A stretch of 64,000 nucleotides of DNA from Gnetum montanum (GCA_015680685.1 MNCI01022277.1:551005-615004), one strand, 5' to 3'. Positions 43,900 to 55,749 are shown, counted from the first letter of the stretch. The notes: generated by a model from the sequence alone, not told the origin. A program made the numbers and translations.

Positions 43900-45265
43900 A
43901 GCACCACATTTACACCAACTTGGCCATGAAACCAAGAAGGCAACTGCGGCAATGGCTGGACCCCAAGTTGAAGTAGATCGTCAAAGAGAAAATCAAACAA
44001 CTCTTCAAGGAAAGGTTCATTTATCCCATCACAAATAGTGAGTGGATTAGCCCACTCGTAATTATGCCAAAGAAAGATGGCAAGTGGTAGGTCTGCATCA
44101 ACTTCAAGTTGTTGAATATGACAACATTTAAAGATCATTTTCCATTGTTATTTATGGACCAAGTGTTGGCCACCATATCTGGGCATTGCTATTGTAGCTT
44201 CTTGGATGGTTATAGTGGCTATAACCAAATCTAGATTGCACCAAAAGATCAAGCCAAAACAACATTCACAAGTCCTTAGAGGACTTTTGCATATTGCAAC
44301 ATGTCGTTTGGTCTGTGCAATGCCCCTACAACATTTCAATGCCTGGTCCTTAGTATTTTTCAACAACAAATTTCTAACAAAGTAGAAGTCTTTATGAATG
44401 ACTTCTCTACTTATGGGGCTACATTTGAGCAAGCCCTGGATGGCCTAGAGCAGGTACTAAGAAGATGTGTTGAAACAAACCTTAGGTTCAATTAGCAGAA
44501 AAGCCATTTAATGGTCCAAGAGGACATAGTACTGGGGCACCAAATTTCATAAAAATGGATTGAGGTAGACCTAAAAAAGATAAGGGTCATCCAATGAATC
44601 ACACATTAACCAGAGATAGCCAAAGATGTTCAATCATTCCTTGAATACACTGGCTACTACCGATGGTTCATAGAGAATTTCTCTAGGATCGCAAAGCTAA
44701 TGGTCGAGCTTACAAAGAAAGATGTTCCATTCATCTAGACCAAGATTGTGAACATGCATTCCAATAGCTAAAGGAAAAATTCATAGAAACTCCAATTCTA
44801 TGAGCACCAGACTGGTCCAAACCATTTCACATAATGACCAATGCATCTAATTATGCCTTAGGAGCTATGTTGATGCAGTTGGACAATAAGAAACACCCAT
44901 ACTACATCCACTGTGCAAGCTAAAGCATTGTGGATGCATAGTTGAATTACACCACAACTAAGAAAGAACTAATGATAGTGGTGTATGCTCTCTAAAATTT
45001 CAAGCACTATGTGCTTGACTATAATGTGTTTATCCACACAAATCATAGTGCCATCCATTTTTTAATGAACAAGCCAATCGTGAGTCCCTGTATCATATGG
45101 TGGCTAATGATCTTACAAGAATTTGATCTCACAATGATAGATCAAAAAGGGACAAAGAATGTGGTCGTTGACCATCTCTCCTCATTAATATGGAATGATA
45201 AAGAGGAGGAAAGTCCACTCCTAATCAATGTCCAAACAAAATCCTCAATACAAGAATAATAAATG
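43900..45265 (+). pseudogene. Reverse transcriptase and RNase H of element H
   Basis: RT: KEKIKQLFKERFIYPITNSEW (stop-free piece, 43983 on), CINFKLLNMTTFKDHFPL, SFLDGYSGYNQI, FGLCNAPTTFQCLV, then catalytic FMNDFSTYG (44394-44420) and HLMVQEDIVLGHQIS, GYYRWFIENFSRI. The FMDDFSxYG...CHFMVxxGIVLGHxIS wording is typical of Athila. The second catalytic Asp is replaced: FMND, not FMDD. RNase H: TNASNYALGAMLMQL (family: TDAS), then FIHTNHSAIHFL (family: TDHxAL). Multiple stops. Confidence 0.85.
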
Positions 45266-45387
45266 AACAAGTACTCACTAAATCAAACTGGTATAATGGC
45301 ATCCTCACTTACCCTCTCACTCAGGAGATGCCACAAGATCTAGACCATAGAAAGAAATAATAGTTTCTTCATTAGGCAAAGTACTTC

Positions 45388-46640
45388 ATGGAAATCAACA
45401 AACACCTTTACAAGGTATGTGCTGATGGCCTGGTTCGTTGGTGTATCCTTGATGTAGATCAATTGCACATTCTCCAAGATGCTCATGAAGGCCCTTGCAG
45501 AGGCCACTATGCAAGGAGACACATGACCATAAAAATCATAACGGTAGGATACTATGGGCCTACAATCTTTAAGGATGCCCACCAATTTGTCTAATCTTAT
45601 GAATGCTATCAAAGAGATGGTGGGATGACCACATGAATGGAGGATCCTCAATAGTGGATTCAACCACTGAAACCCTTTGCCATATGGAGCATAGACTTCA
45701 TGGGCTCCATCACACCCATGTCCAATGAAAAGACATATCATTGTAGTAATCAACTACTATACCAAATGGGTAGAAGTAATAGCCATCACTAACTATACAT
45801 CATCTACTACTGCTTGATTTGTACAACATGTCATAAATAGGTTTGGGGATGCCACATTCACTAATTTTTGACAATGGAACCCATTTTATAGGTGCCACTT
45901 TTCAAAAGTTGATGCAATGCTTGGGGGTTGAACATAAATTAACAACACCCTATCATCCCCAAGCCAATGGTCAAGCAAAGGTAACTAACAGGGAGATTAC
46001 AAAGATCCTAATGAGAACTATCAGCAAATATAGAAAAGACTAGAGCACAAAACTCAATGCTGCCCTCTAGGCTAATCACTCAACATGGAAACTTCCTATA
46101 GGCTATTCTCCCTATGAGTTACTATATGGAAAACATCCAATGCTCCCAATTCAATCTGAGCTCTGTACACTCTCAATAGCTTGTGACCTTGACCTTGACT
46201 TAAGTCTAACACAAAGAAAAAGATTGATGAATCTCAACCTGTTAGATAAGAATCGTTTAGTGGCCCTATCTTGGAATGAAGTGCATAAGGCATTCAACAA
46301 GCAACGTCATGACCTTAGAATACAAAAAGTAAAATTCCAACCTGGAGATAAGGTTCTCTACTAGAACCCCACACATGTCCTCCAAAAAATGAAGTTCCAA
46401 ACATTATGGGAGGGACCTTATATAATTGGTAAAACCTTTCCCTCTTAGGTCATGTTAATCCACAAACCTGAGAGCCTACACATAAAGCAGTTGGTCAACA
46501 TCCAACAATTGAAACCTTTTCTAGAGCCAAGACAAGCTAGTGCAACTACTACCTCATCAGATGGACAACCACACTTTATATTTTGTGTGTCCTCCTTTCA
46601 ACTTACTCATGGGGAAGATGGCCATCTGTGCTAACCACAC
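45388..46640 (+). pseudogene. Integrase of element H
   Basis: N-terminal zinc region DAHEGPCRGHYARR (45478 on). Core: Asp in WSIDFMGSI (about 45690), Asp in LIFDNGTHFIGATF (45870). The expected Glu is replaced by Lys in NGQAKVTNREI (45970). C-terminal part: KLPIGYSPYELLYGKHPMLP, a helical KRLMNLNLLDKN...NKQRHD, and VKFQPGDKVLY, LWEGPYIIGKTF. Stops at several places, including 46043, 46363 and 46446. Confidence 0.85.
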
Positions 46641-48190
46641 ACATGGCTGCTCAATTTTTCACCCTTTTTTTTACACATTTTTTGATTTTACATTATTATT
46701 GATTTTTGTTCATTTTCTCAATTTTTATTTTACAACATCATTAGGGTGTTTTATCTTTCATGAATATTTTATACTTTCTTATATGTTTTACTTTCTTTTT
46801 TTTTGTGTGATTTTCCACTATTTTTGCTAATAAAAGTCCTTTATTACCACAAGACACAATGTCAGTGTTGTTGTTTACGAATGATAGTTTATGCTTAATG
46901 TTGTGATTGTTAATATCTTGTTTCTATTTTTAAATTTTGACTTCTGATGACTAAGACATGGTTTATTTTTCATGGAACAGGCAATCAATCCACATCATCC
47001 ACCTATCCACAAACTCTATGGTTTTCCTTGTTCTAGAAGTTTGAGGTCCCTTTCATTAAATAACCTTTTAATAAATTAATGACCTTAGTAGTTTCTAGAA
47101 TTGGGAAGGATTCAAAGATTTGCATAGGGTGTGACTTTAAGGGGACTTAATACTCTTTGTACTCTTCTACTTACTTGGGTGATGGAGTGTTTTCATAGAC
47201 TTCTTACCATTCCATGTCGTTTAATAACATGAAGTCAAATAAAATTGTTTGCATGGTGTGGTTCCCATATAAAAAGAAAAAAAAGAAAAAATTAAACAAA
47301 AAAATATTAAAAAACATTATGGGAATTCAAAGCACACCCCTTAGACAAATAAATGAGCCACAAGCACTAGTTATGGAACTAGAAAGACATGTTACCCATG
47401 CCTAAAGGTTCCCTCTAACTAAGCCGCTCTCTCACTTCTTACTTTCTTCTCTTCTCTTTATGGAATGGTGGTTGTTCTATGGAAGTACTCTTATGTCTTG
47501 AGGGATGGATCAATCTTGGAGTGGCAATGTGAAGTCACTGGAAGCAGTTGGTTTTGATCTAGACTGAGGATGGATCTTCTTGGATCATTTTAAACACAAA
47601 CACCATAAGGAACTTCTTATGACCTCAATTCAGGATTTCATCCCACCTTCTTAGTCATCCATCTATGCTGCCCATAAGTCACCTCACTACTGGTTTTTAT
47701 GTTATGTTCAATGTCTTAGTTTGATATGTTGAAATTCTTGGATATATTCTTTCTGGTTAATCTTTAACTTTTCATGATCATTAATTGACTGTGGGGCCCA
47801 TGGACTCCTTAGTTAAGGTTATGCAAGGGCAAAAAGGACATGTGTCTACTATGGGGAGAACCCACTTGCATAGCTCTTGGTTGAGATAGTTAAGTCACTT
47901 ACCTTAGACATTGCTACAATCNTCTTGGTTGAGATAGTTAAGTCACTTACCTTAGACATTGCTACAATCATATCTTTCATGTGCCCCATTGTACCTCTTG
48001 CTCTGTGCTCCCTAAAACCTTCATAAAACTTCATTCTCTAATCATTGTTTCAATTTTCTAAATTTTCTGAGCTCCAACATTCTCTTCTACTATTTTCATC
48101 ATGTTCATGGCTTTTTGGGCTTCCATTTGACTCCAATTTTACTCAAAAACTCCTTGTATTTTCAAAGTTTGACCAAAGTCAACTATGATC
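46641..48190 (+). other. Post-pol spacer of element H
   Basis: T-rich start (46650-46850), then non-coding blocks conserved with I1: 'agggtgtgactttaagggga' (47126; I1 54171), 'ggaaagacatg..cacccatgcc'-like (47380; I1 54330), and 'tggggagaacccacttgc' (47850; I1 54849). The conservation of non-coding blocks in two subfamilies suggests a cis function such as packaging or RNA processing. Contains a seam at 47922. Confidence 0.65.
47876..47968. other. Assembly seam: overlapping duplicate around single N (47922)
   Basis: The ~44 bases 'tcttggttgagatagttaag' to 'attgctacaat' occur on both sides of one N. Confidence 0.9.
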
Positions 48191-48198
48191 TACAACCA

Positions 48199-48275
48199 AG
48201 TCAACTAGGCCTAGTCAATGTAGCCAACCCCATCGACTGGGCCCTGTCGATGTAAGCCAAAATATATATATATAA
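48199..48275 (+). promoter_or_regulatory. U3-like internal promoter upstream of ORF3 (element H)
   Basis: TCAACTAGGCCTAGTCAATG at 48201-48220 matches TCAACTAGGCCTCGTCAATG of H's own LTR at 19 of 20 positions. It is followed, as in the LTR, by CCCCATCGAC, GGGCCCTGTCGATG and a TATA-like run (48262-48274). This places an LTR-type promoter about 440 bp before the ORF3 ATG. Promoter activity is inferred, not shown. Confidence 0.65.
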
Positions 48276-48404
48276 CACCGCACACTTTGCAATTTTTTGT
48301 CATTTTCTTCATAACAAGAGGGGAGTTTTTGCCATTTTTTAGAGCCATAACTTCCCAACCATTTGTCCAAATCACTCTATTCTTCAATCCTGTAGCTATC
48401 GGAG

Positions 48405-48712
48405 GTAAGCTCTTAGTTGTGGAGCTGACAAACCTTAAGGTTTCTAATGAAATTTTTTTTGAAAATTTTTCTAACTTCCCTAAAGGGTTAATGAATACAA
48501 TGATATGAAACCATCAATTTTCTAGAGTTCACCCTTTCAACACCCTCCGGTATGACTTAGTAACGTTAAAACACAAATAAAATAATGATTAAAATTGATC
48601 AAATTAGCCATAATCATAACTTAGCCAAGTGTAACTATCCCAAGGAGATAAGATATCCCAGTTGTTCATGTTACATGATAATTGCTAACTCATGTTCATG
48701 TTGTGATTACAG
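48405..48712 (+). other. Putative intron in the 5' leader of ORF3 (element H)
   Basis: Donor CGGAG|GTAAGC at 48405, branch-point-like TTGCTAAC at 48682-48689, and acceptor GATTACAG ending at 48712, directly before the ORF3 ATG. Length 308 nt, AU-rich, normal for a plant intron. P has the donor (7838) but AA for the acceptor AG. I1 has a TTACTAAT branch-like site and AA for AG. Spliced transcripts of the post-integrase ORF are known for the Athila-type barley element Bagy-2. Confidence 0.5.
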
Positions 48713-50792
48713 ATGGCATCAAGATCGAAATGATTGAAGGAGGGAGGATCCTCTCAACCAAGGGAGAAATGACCCAGAACTTGAACACGCCAACAAGAAC
48801 AAGCCAAGGAACATGTAGAAGAAACCCATGCAATGGGACCTCTTCAAAAGGAGCCTGAAGTGGAATCTATTAGACAAATTCCTGAAGAAGAGGCCACAAC
48901 AAAATAATCATAGTGAGGAGAGGCACCAAGGCCCATACTAATACTAGAAGTCACATTAACTCAAGCCTACCTTGACACAATCAGGCCCCGTAATGTTCAA
49001 CACTCAGTTCTCCAAGAATTAAACTTTGGGTCATTCTTAAAGCATTCTCTAGTAGAGGTGAATACATAATTGCAAAACTCTTCCATCTGGCCAATCATTA
49101 CTTCTAGTACGGAGTGGTACATGGGAGAGACATGCCTATTTTGAAATAATAGAAAGGGAGGCTCCACAGTGAAGATCAAGGATACTCAAGTGTCCTACTT
49201 AGCTGAAGCTATTACACAGGCTCTTGGGTTGCCTAATTCTAGAACACACTTGGTAGGGCTATCTACGCAAGTTTATCCTAAGGCCAAAAAGAAGTCGACC
49301 TAGCAGTGTTATGAGGTTGACCATAAGGAGTTTGGCATGCTCACACCAACAAAACATGAAAACTTCAAGATAGCGGCCTATCACCTCAATTCAACAGTGA
49401 TGCCCAAGAAGGTGACTGCCTTCTCTGCCCGAGCATGTACAACTTTAAGTAGGAGACTTTCAACGAACTTTTCACAATTGATCTATCTAGAGATTGAAAA
49501 GTGTTTTAAAGAAAGTGAACGTAGAAGAAAAACCTTGCCTTTCCCATGTCTTATTCGAAAAATTTGCAAAAGGGCAGGGATAATCCACTACACCAATGAC
49601 ATAATTAGGCATACTCCTATGGCCTCTTGGTCCAAAATGATGAAGGACAAGATACCTGTTGTATTCAAAAAAGAGGAACAACAGTTGCCACATCCACTAC
49701 CCACTCAAGAAACAACATTGAAGGCCCATGCAACCATCAAGAACTTGCACAAAATCCAAAAATAGCTCTTGCATGAGTGAGAGTAGTGAGCAAGAATGAG
49801 TGATGAATATCCATCTATATATTAACCTACGATAAGTCACATTAATGATGTGGCTTGAACCATTAGTCAGATGGAGGGAGGACGCCCAATATTCTCAGTC
49901 CAATGAATGCAATTACCCACGAAATTGAATCCTAGTGCCCGAGAGGTAATGATGTCTCTATCTAAATATCATTTATTCCTACAAATCTCTAGGAATTTTG
50001 CCTCCTTTTTAGTGCACTTGGAGGAGGGTGAGGCGACAACTGTATTGGTGATGTAGCATCAAGGATAGGAGATAGCTGCAGAAGTGATTGCTAACCAAAT
50101 CATAGAAGGTCTTAATGCACTTGTGGTGTTTGTACTAGATGTATTTTCACTTCAAAATGTGCAAATGTCCACAACAACTATCAATAGAAGATTGAGTGTA
50201 GCCCACTATGAAGAATTACTGGACCAAATGGTGGAGATCTAACAATCGATTTCGAACATCTTTGATTTTCTAGATAACATTACTGCAACCCAGCTGAAGC
50301 TACTTCAAGCAAAGAGAAAATGCATCATCCTAGAAGGGAAAATCAAAATGGCTCAAGCACAAAACCAATGCTTGGCTACGAAGGTTGCTATACTATGCAC
50401 CCATTTTGCTGATCTTGCACTCCTCAACCCTACACTAACTAGAGATAAAGCTTTTTAGTAGCTTTGAGAATGATTAAAATAAGCTGATAAGGGAATGGTG
50501 ATGGCCATCTTCAACTAGTCCGTAGCAGAAGCAAAAACCTACTTAGTTCAAAAGGACTTCATTCAAACGCACCAAGAAAATGAAACGCTGACCATAGAAA
50601 ACCATCACCTATGAAATGTTGATGCACAAAAGCAATAAATGTAGGAATTTATTCATCAACAGTAGGACCAGCTCACTAAGGTGAATACAGAATTTGAGGA
50701 AATTGACCACAAAGAATCATAATCTATCTATGGACGAAGTCCATGCCTTATGCTAGAAATCTACCATTAAGATCATTGCCTAGAAAAATGAG
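48713..50792 (+). pseudogene. ORF3 of element H, N-terminal part (split by I1)
   Basis: Start MASRSK after the splice-like site. Residues then follow P: EVTLTQAYLDTIRP, VLQELNFGSFLKHSLVEV, WPIITSS, YMGETCLF. The conserved domain has HLNSTVMPKKVTAFSARACTT, LIYLEIEKCFK and LPFPCLIRKICKRAGI (49385-49590). A coiled-coil-like part runs from about 50210 (EELLDQMVEI...LKLLQAKRKCIILEGKIKMA). The frame is cut after 'AxKNE' at 50792 by the LTR of I1 and resumes at 59523. Confidence 0.75.
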
Positions 50793-51659
50793 TGATGAAT
50801 CGTAATTCATCAAGCTACGATATTGGACCCCCAATATTGAAGCCTCGATATCATGTACACGATACGCGATATTACAACTCCTGTGTGGACCTATAAATAC
50901 ACATGTAGACGTATGGGAAGGGAGTCATTATTTTAGTAGTCTTTGGTCAGTTTTAGGAGTTAGTTTAGTTATAGTCTTTTTGTTATTTTTTCCGTTCAAC
51001 ACTTTCTCCCAGTGCATGCCCTCAATGTGATGATTGTAATTGTATGGAATCCTTTATTCGAGTGTGACGTACTTGGACACACACATGACCGAAAATAAAG
51101 ATCAAGATTACTTCATCATTGCAGCATCCACTTAGTTTAATTATTTAATTATTTTTTTATGTTAATATCTCTTCACCCTAAACTCCTTAAACATAGAATG
51201 AGTACAACTTAATCATGAGCATCTACGTGTGACTACTTGGTATCCTAGTAGCGTACTCGGGCCATGCGCTTCATAATTCTAGTGGTAGTTGTGCATGAGG
51301 CCTAAGATGTGTACGGATGATTAAGTAACAGATGCTCATCGCACTGAGGCTAGTTTAGACTCTCTTCCCCTATCTTCTCTCAGCTTAGCTCCCTCTCTCC
51401 CTTTTCCTCTTAGATTAGTTAAAGTTATTTCCCATTACCTTCAAGAGTAGCATTAGTTTAGGAACATATCATACACCTCACTCTAGACTAAACCATATGT
51501 GACAAAGCAATTACTAGTCTAGGTGGGAAGATAGCGAACTACGATCAATGAGTAACTACCTAGACACCACAACTAGCCTATCTACGAAGTTCGACTGGAT
51601 CATGTGTGAAACGCTCGTATTTGTATGGTTGAGTATAGGGGTACCCTCACCACTTATCA
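50793..51659 (+). mobile_element. 5' LTR of pol-less Athila-like element I1
   Basis: 867 bp, TGATGAATCG...CACTTATCA. TATA box at 50892-50899; 'gaaaataaag' signal near 51093. The U3 is built from GATATC/GATATT boxes. A tRNA-Asp primer site follows at once. The 5' flank 'atgag' (50788-50792) interrupts H's ORF3. Confidence 0.88.
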
Positions 51660-51660
51660 T

Positions 51661-51678
51661 TGGCACCATTTCCAAGGA
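51661..51678 (+). other. Primer-binding site, tRNA-Asp type (I1)
   Basis: TGGCACCATTTCCAAGGA, one base after the LTR, matches TGGCGCCGTTGCCGGGGA at 13 of 18 positions. Confidence 0.8.
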
Positions 51679-51794
51679 CAGTGCTAGTTATTTAGATTAG
51701 TTACATCATACAATATCACTGTAACAAAGTATTCATGATACATCTTTTAGAAAAGAAATTAATTTCAATTAAGTCACACAAAAATTCACACACA

Positions 51795-53560
51795 ATGTCT
51801 CTCTCACAAGATTATGATAACACAACAACCAGTAGGGTAATTCATTGGAGAACCAACGAATTATATGATGAAGAAGATGAATTTTGGACTACTCAATTTG
51901 ATGTAGGGGTTTCCTATGAACATAAACGAAGACAACATCGTCCCAACTCATGAATGCATAACCTACCTACTAACGTTAAACCCCTACTGGCCACTACAAG
52001 CCTAATGCAAATACAAGAGGTTGTTTGACTATCCCACAAGCATTGTAAGGAAAGCCATCTACCCAGGCTTGATTTAAACAACTTTCCCAAGTTTTCAGGA
52101 GGCTATGATTTAGATCTACAACATCATCTACAAGCCTTCCATGATGCCTGTGTGTGGAACAACATTGATAATGGATGAAAAAAACTTAAGCTCTTTTCTA
52201 CAACACTCATTGGCCAAGCAAAAGTATGGTATAGGTTGTTAAAATCAAAATCAATCCGACGTTGGCCAATAATGGTAGAACTCTTTACTGAATGATATCA
52301 AACCTATACAAGAGTGTCAGCCTTGAGGAGAAAAATCCAAGAGTGGAAACAAGTTCAACATGAACCCTTGGACATGGCCTTAGAAAGATATCATGCACTA
52401 TTAAACAACTGCCCAGGCCATGGGTTCTCCAACGAAAGGCTAATGTATCATATCATCGATGGGCTCCATAATAAAACAAGGGAGACCTTAGGGATGTATG
52501 CCTGAGGTCAACTATATGAACTCTGAACCCATCAAGTCCAAGAGCTTATTAAGTGGGTAGCAAAAGAAGAAGGAGAAATGGCTTAAGTGGGAGAATGTTG
52601 AAAAATATCAACAGGCCCAAAACCTTAAATCAACAAGGGCCCATGATAATGAAGAGGAGAAATCAACTCACCACAAGGAGGTGGAACCATCTTTTCCAGT
52701 ACTACAATCATTGGATGACGTTGAGGCAAAGATCAATAAGATGATGGAATGGATGCATAAAAAATGTGAAGAATATGCCAACATTATTGGAGGTAGAGTC
52801 ATGACGAACCAATAAATAGGACAAAACACCCTTAGAAAATTGAAAAGAAGGGTAGAAGATAATAAGAGCTCAACTGCCAATCATACATATCAATGCAATA
52901 GTTGCCTGTACGATCATCCCAAGGGCCAATGTCCAATATTGTCACATTTATATGAGCATTGGGAAAGAATGTTACATCCAGAGTTCATACAAAAATACTG
53001 TGTTCAATCATAGTTGCAACAATCCCAGTCGTGGGGGAGGCCACTCCCAAACTAGTTATATCCTCCATACCATCCGAACCTAAGTGCTTATCAAGTCCAA
53101 CATCATGTTTCCCCAACCGGGTCAACATCCTCTATCTCGCCACATTATTATTATTCTCCTCAATGTTATCAACCCGTATTCTCCACAATAGGACCACCAC
53201 CTTGGGTACCTTACACTTTTCCTCCATTTCAAAATTCTCATCCTTCACCTCCTTCTACATTGCCACCAAGTGTTCCAAAGGGTTTTGCACCACAGCACCA
53301 ACCCACAAATGTTACTTGTGCTACTACTGACAATAGCAGTGGGGAATCTCCTCAACACCGAAGACACCCCTTCTTTAGGCATGACCGTAAGAAGGGACAA
53401 CACAATTCTGAGCCCACTGCACCTTCCAACCTAACACAAGTCCAACACTATGGTGCAACTCCCTCCTCGAACCCAATGCCTCGTGTTACTTTCTCTGGGC
53501 CACCAACCACTACTCCAACAACCATGGGGCCCAATGAATATAACCACCAAGGGAGATAAA
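51795..53560 (+). pseudogene. Gag of pol-less element I1
   Basis: ATG at 51795 (MSLSQDYDN). Gag domain from about 52065: LDLNNFPKFSGGYDLDLQHH, LQAFHDACVW, KLKLFSTTLIGQAKVWYRLL, KIQEWKQVQHEPLDMALERY, CPGHGFSNERLMYHIIDGL. A complete knuckle of CX2CX3HX4C form, CNSCLYDHPKGQC, lies near 52893-52935. The tail (53030-53700) is rich in Pro, Ser and aromatic residues. Stops near 51951, 52163, 52295 and 52503. No protease motif (DSG) follows. Confidence 0.85.
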
Positions 53561-55165
53561 TCAATCCTTTCATACCATCTTATGGTCAACAGTGCTATAG
53601 TGGGTTAACCACTCATCAATTAACTACATCTTATAAATTGCCCCACTATGCTTACTATAATCAAGTGTGTGAACCCCAATGGGATAAGTATGACTGGGTC
53701 CCAATATTTCCAACATGAAAGGATCCCAATCTTCCATTTATTAATTCTAGCCATGCTCAACCATTTAGTTATGGGGGGTATCCCCCAATTCTAACAATAG
53801 TAGAATTAATAAATGTTTTCCTTTTCTTTAATTTTACAATTTTACACTTTTAAATTTTTTTCTTTTTTTTTTGTTTTCCAGTTTTTCACCTTTCAGTTTA
53901 TTGTTTTGACTTTTTTTCTTTTTGCCTTTTTATGAGTAATATCATCTACAAATAAAACACTCATCTAGCTCGTTGGTTGAGGTGTTGTTCTATGCTATCA
54001 AGTCTCAGGTGATTAATTATTTGGACAACGGGCCCACAACATTCACTCCCCCATTCTATTAATAAGAGGTTCCACTCTAGGTACAATGATATCCATAATC
54101 ATTAAAACTTAAAATAATTTTGTGCTCATTATGCCCAAAGTGAAGAATGATGGACCAAGAAGGAATGGCTAGGGTGTGACATCAAGGGGACTTGTGGATT
54201 CTCTTTGGTGACATCTATAAGAGTTATCATGTAGCTTGGTTGTACTAAGATCCTTGTAGATCTAACAAAAAATGGGAGTAAGAGTAATCAAAAGGCACTC
54301 AACCAGAGAAAAAATAATGCTATCCTAGGGGGTCCCACTGGAAAGACATGCACCCATGCCCAAAGGCAGGCAACTTCTCTGGATTAAGCAATACCTCAAA
54401 AAAAAAAACATGTGTGCCACAAAGCAAAAATCCCTCCTCCCTTAGATGAAATGCCAAGTGATCGTACGCCTTGCTATCATGGTGCTCTTATGGTTGTCCA
54501 TCATGGGAAGAAGCAATGCAATGTCATTGATTGAAGGAATGGACTTGGTCCTGATTTTGGAGTGATGAGCAAATGACACACTAATCATGCTTACACACAG
54601 GATTCATTATGCCCTGAGTTAGTTACCACATATCCCAATCTCTGCAATCCCTTCTACAATTCGCCTCATCTCGTTATTCATGTATTTTTGACTTATGTCT
54701 TTTGTAGCATAGAATGCATACCTCATCATGGTGGTATTTAGCATGTGTATGTTTTGTTGCATCGGTGTAGATTACATTTAACCCTTCTAATGCCTACAAA
54801 CATTGTAAGGTGTGGTTACACAAGGGCATTATAGGTTGGAACCTGCATTGGGGAGAACCCACTTGCGTGACTTTCATAATTTGTACTTGTTGCACATCAC
54901 CATCCCATCATATTGCACCTTCCCTGTATTGCAGTATTCTTTCCCTTACCATTATCCTTCTAGTAAACATTTTTATGTACCAATACATGTTCTATTTCCT
55001 CATACTCTTCATGAACTTTACTGCCAAAATTTACACCATTATACTTTTTCTATGCCTTCTAATCTAATTGACATTACCCTTGACCCTTTACATCAATCTA
55101 AAGTCCTTGATTTATAATATAAAATTTCAAAAAATTTATTAGATATACCAAATCCCTAAATTTTG
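53561..55165 (+). other. Gag-to-ORF3 spacer of I1; pol is missing here
   Basis: After the gag tail the sequence goes straight into the T-rich start of the post-pol spacer (53815-53935), then the conserved non-coding blocks shared with H (54171, 54330, 54849). Nothing recognisable as PR, RT, RNase H or INT lies between. In H the same interval holds about 3.7 kb of pol. Confidence 0.75.
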
Positions 55166-55170
55166 GTAGG

Positions 55171-55264
55171 TCGCGATATTGGGTCCTTGATATCGCATCC
55201 AACGTGATATCGAGGTTGTGTTATCGCGTACGCGATATCGTGTCCTATTATTACCCTATAAATA
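55171..55264 (+). promoter_or_regulatory. U3-like internal promoter upstream of ORF3 (I1)
   Basis: GATATT/GATATC boxes at about 55174, 55189, 55205 and 55234, a perfect 16-bp palindrome TATCGCGTACGCGATA (55222-55237), then TATAAATA at 55257-55264. I1's LTRs have the same box type, order and TATA context ('gacctataaata' there, 'accctataaata' here). The motif type differs from H but matches I1's own LTR. Confidence 0.65.
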
Positions 55265-55749
55265 TGGACCCCCCTAGCACACATCCACATCATTTGTACT
55301 ATTCATGCAAGGGACTTTTTCAAATTTTCTTCTACGACTTGCGACTTGTGCATCTCTCGATCTATCATTCATCACTCACTTGCTTGCCCTCTGATTTTCA
55401 TTCTGTTTACCTATCTAAACCTGGAGTGTTCAACTTAGTCATGGGGGAGGGGTACATGCTGAATTGCGCATAAATTTTCTGGAATTCATTATTGCCTGAA
55501 GGAAATTATCAAGGGTAATTAGTTATAAGTGCCAAAAATAATTTTATCTCCTCATCTATACCAAGGAATCAAAAATCTAAGGCCACCTAGGTAAAGAGGG
55601 CCAAATACTAAAACCTTTTGGGGACATTTCCATAAAAATTCCTAACTTAAATTCACACAGAATAAGAACGAACTCATTAAGGCAAGAAGTAAAGTATAAC
55701 TTAACTTTGGTAAGCAACCTTACTAATGATTGGCCCCATTTGATTGCAA
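55265..55749 (+). other. Leader of ORF3 in I1
   Basis: Non-coding. A branch-point-like TTACTAAT (near 55724) and 'ttgattgcaa' before the ATG resemble the intron end of H, with AA in place of the acceptor AG. The donor is not clear: 'gggaggggtacatgctg' near 55445 is the aligned position. Confidence 0.45.

Noticed and set aside
45340-45753. 137-codon minus-strand open frame
   Set aside because: Antisense shadow of the integrase of H.
55165-55240. Another LTR start (GATATC boxes) inside I1
   Set aside because: No TGATGA end, no primer site and no polypurine tract nearby; it is better explained as an internal U3-like promoter.
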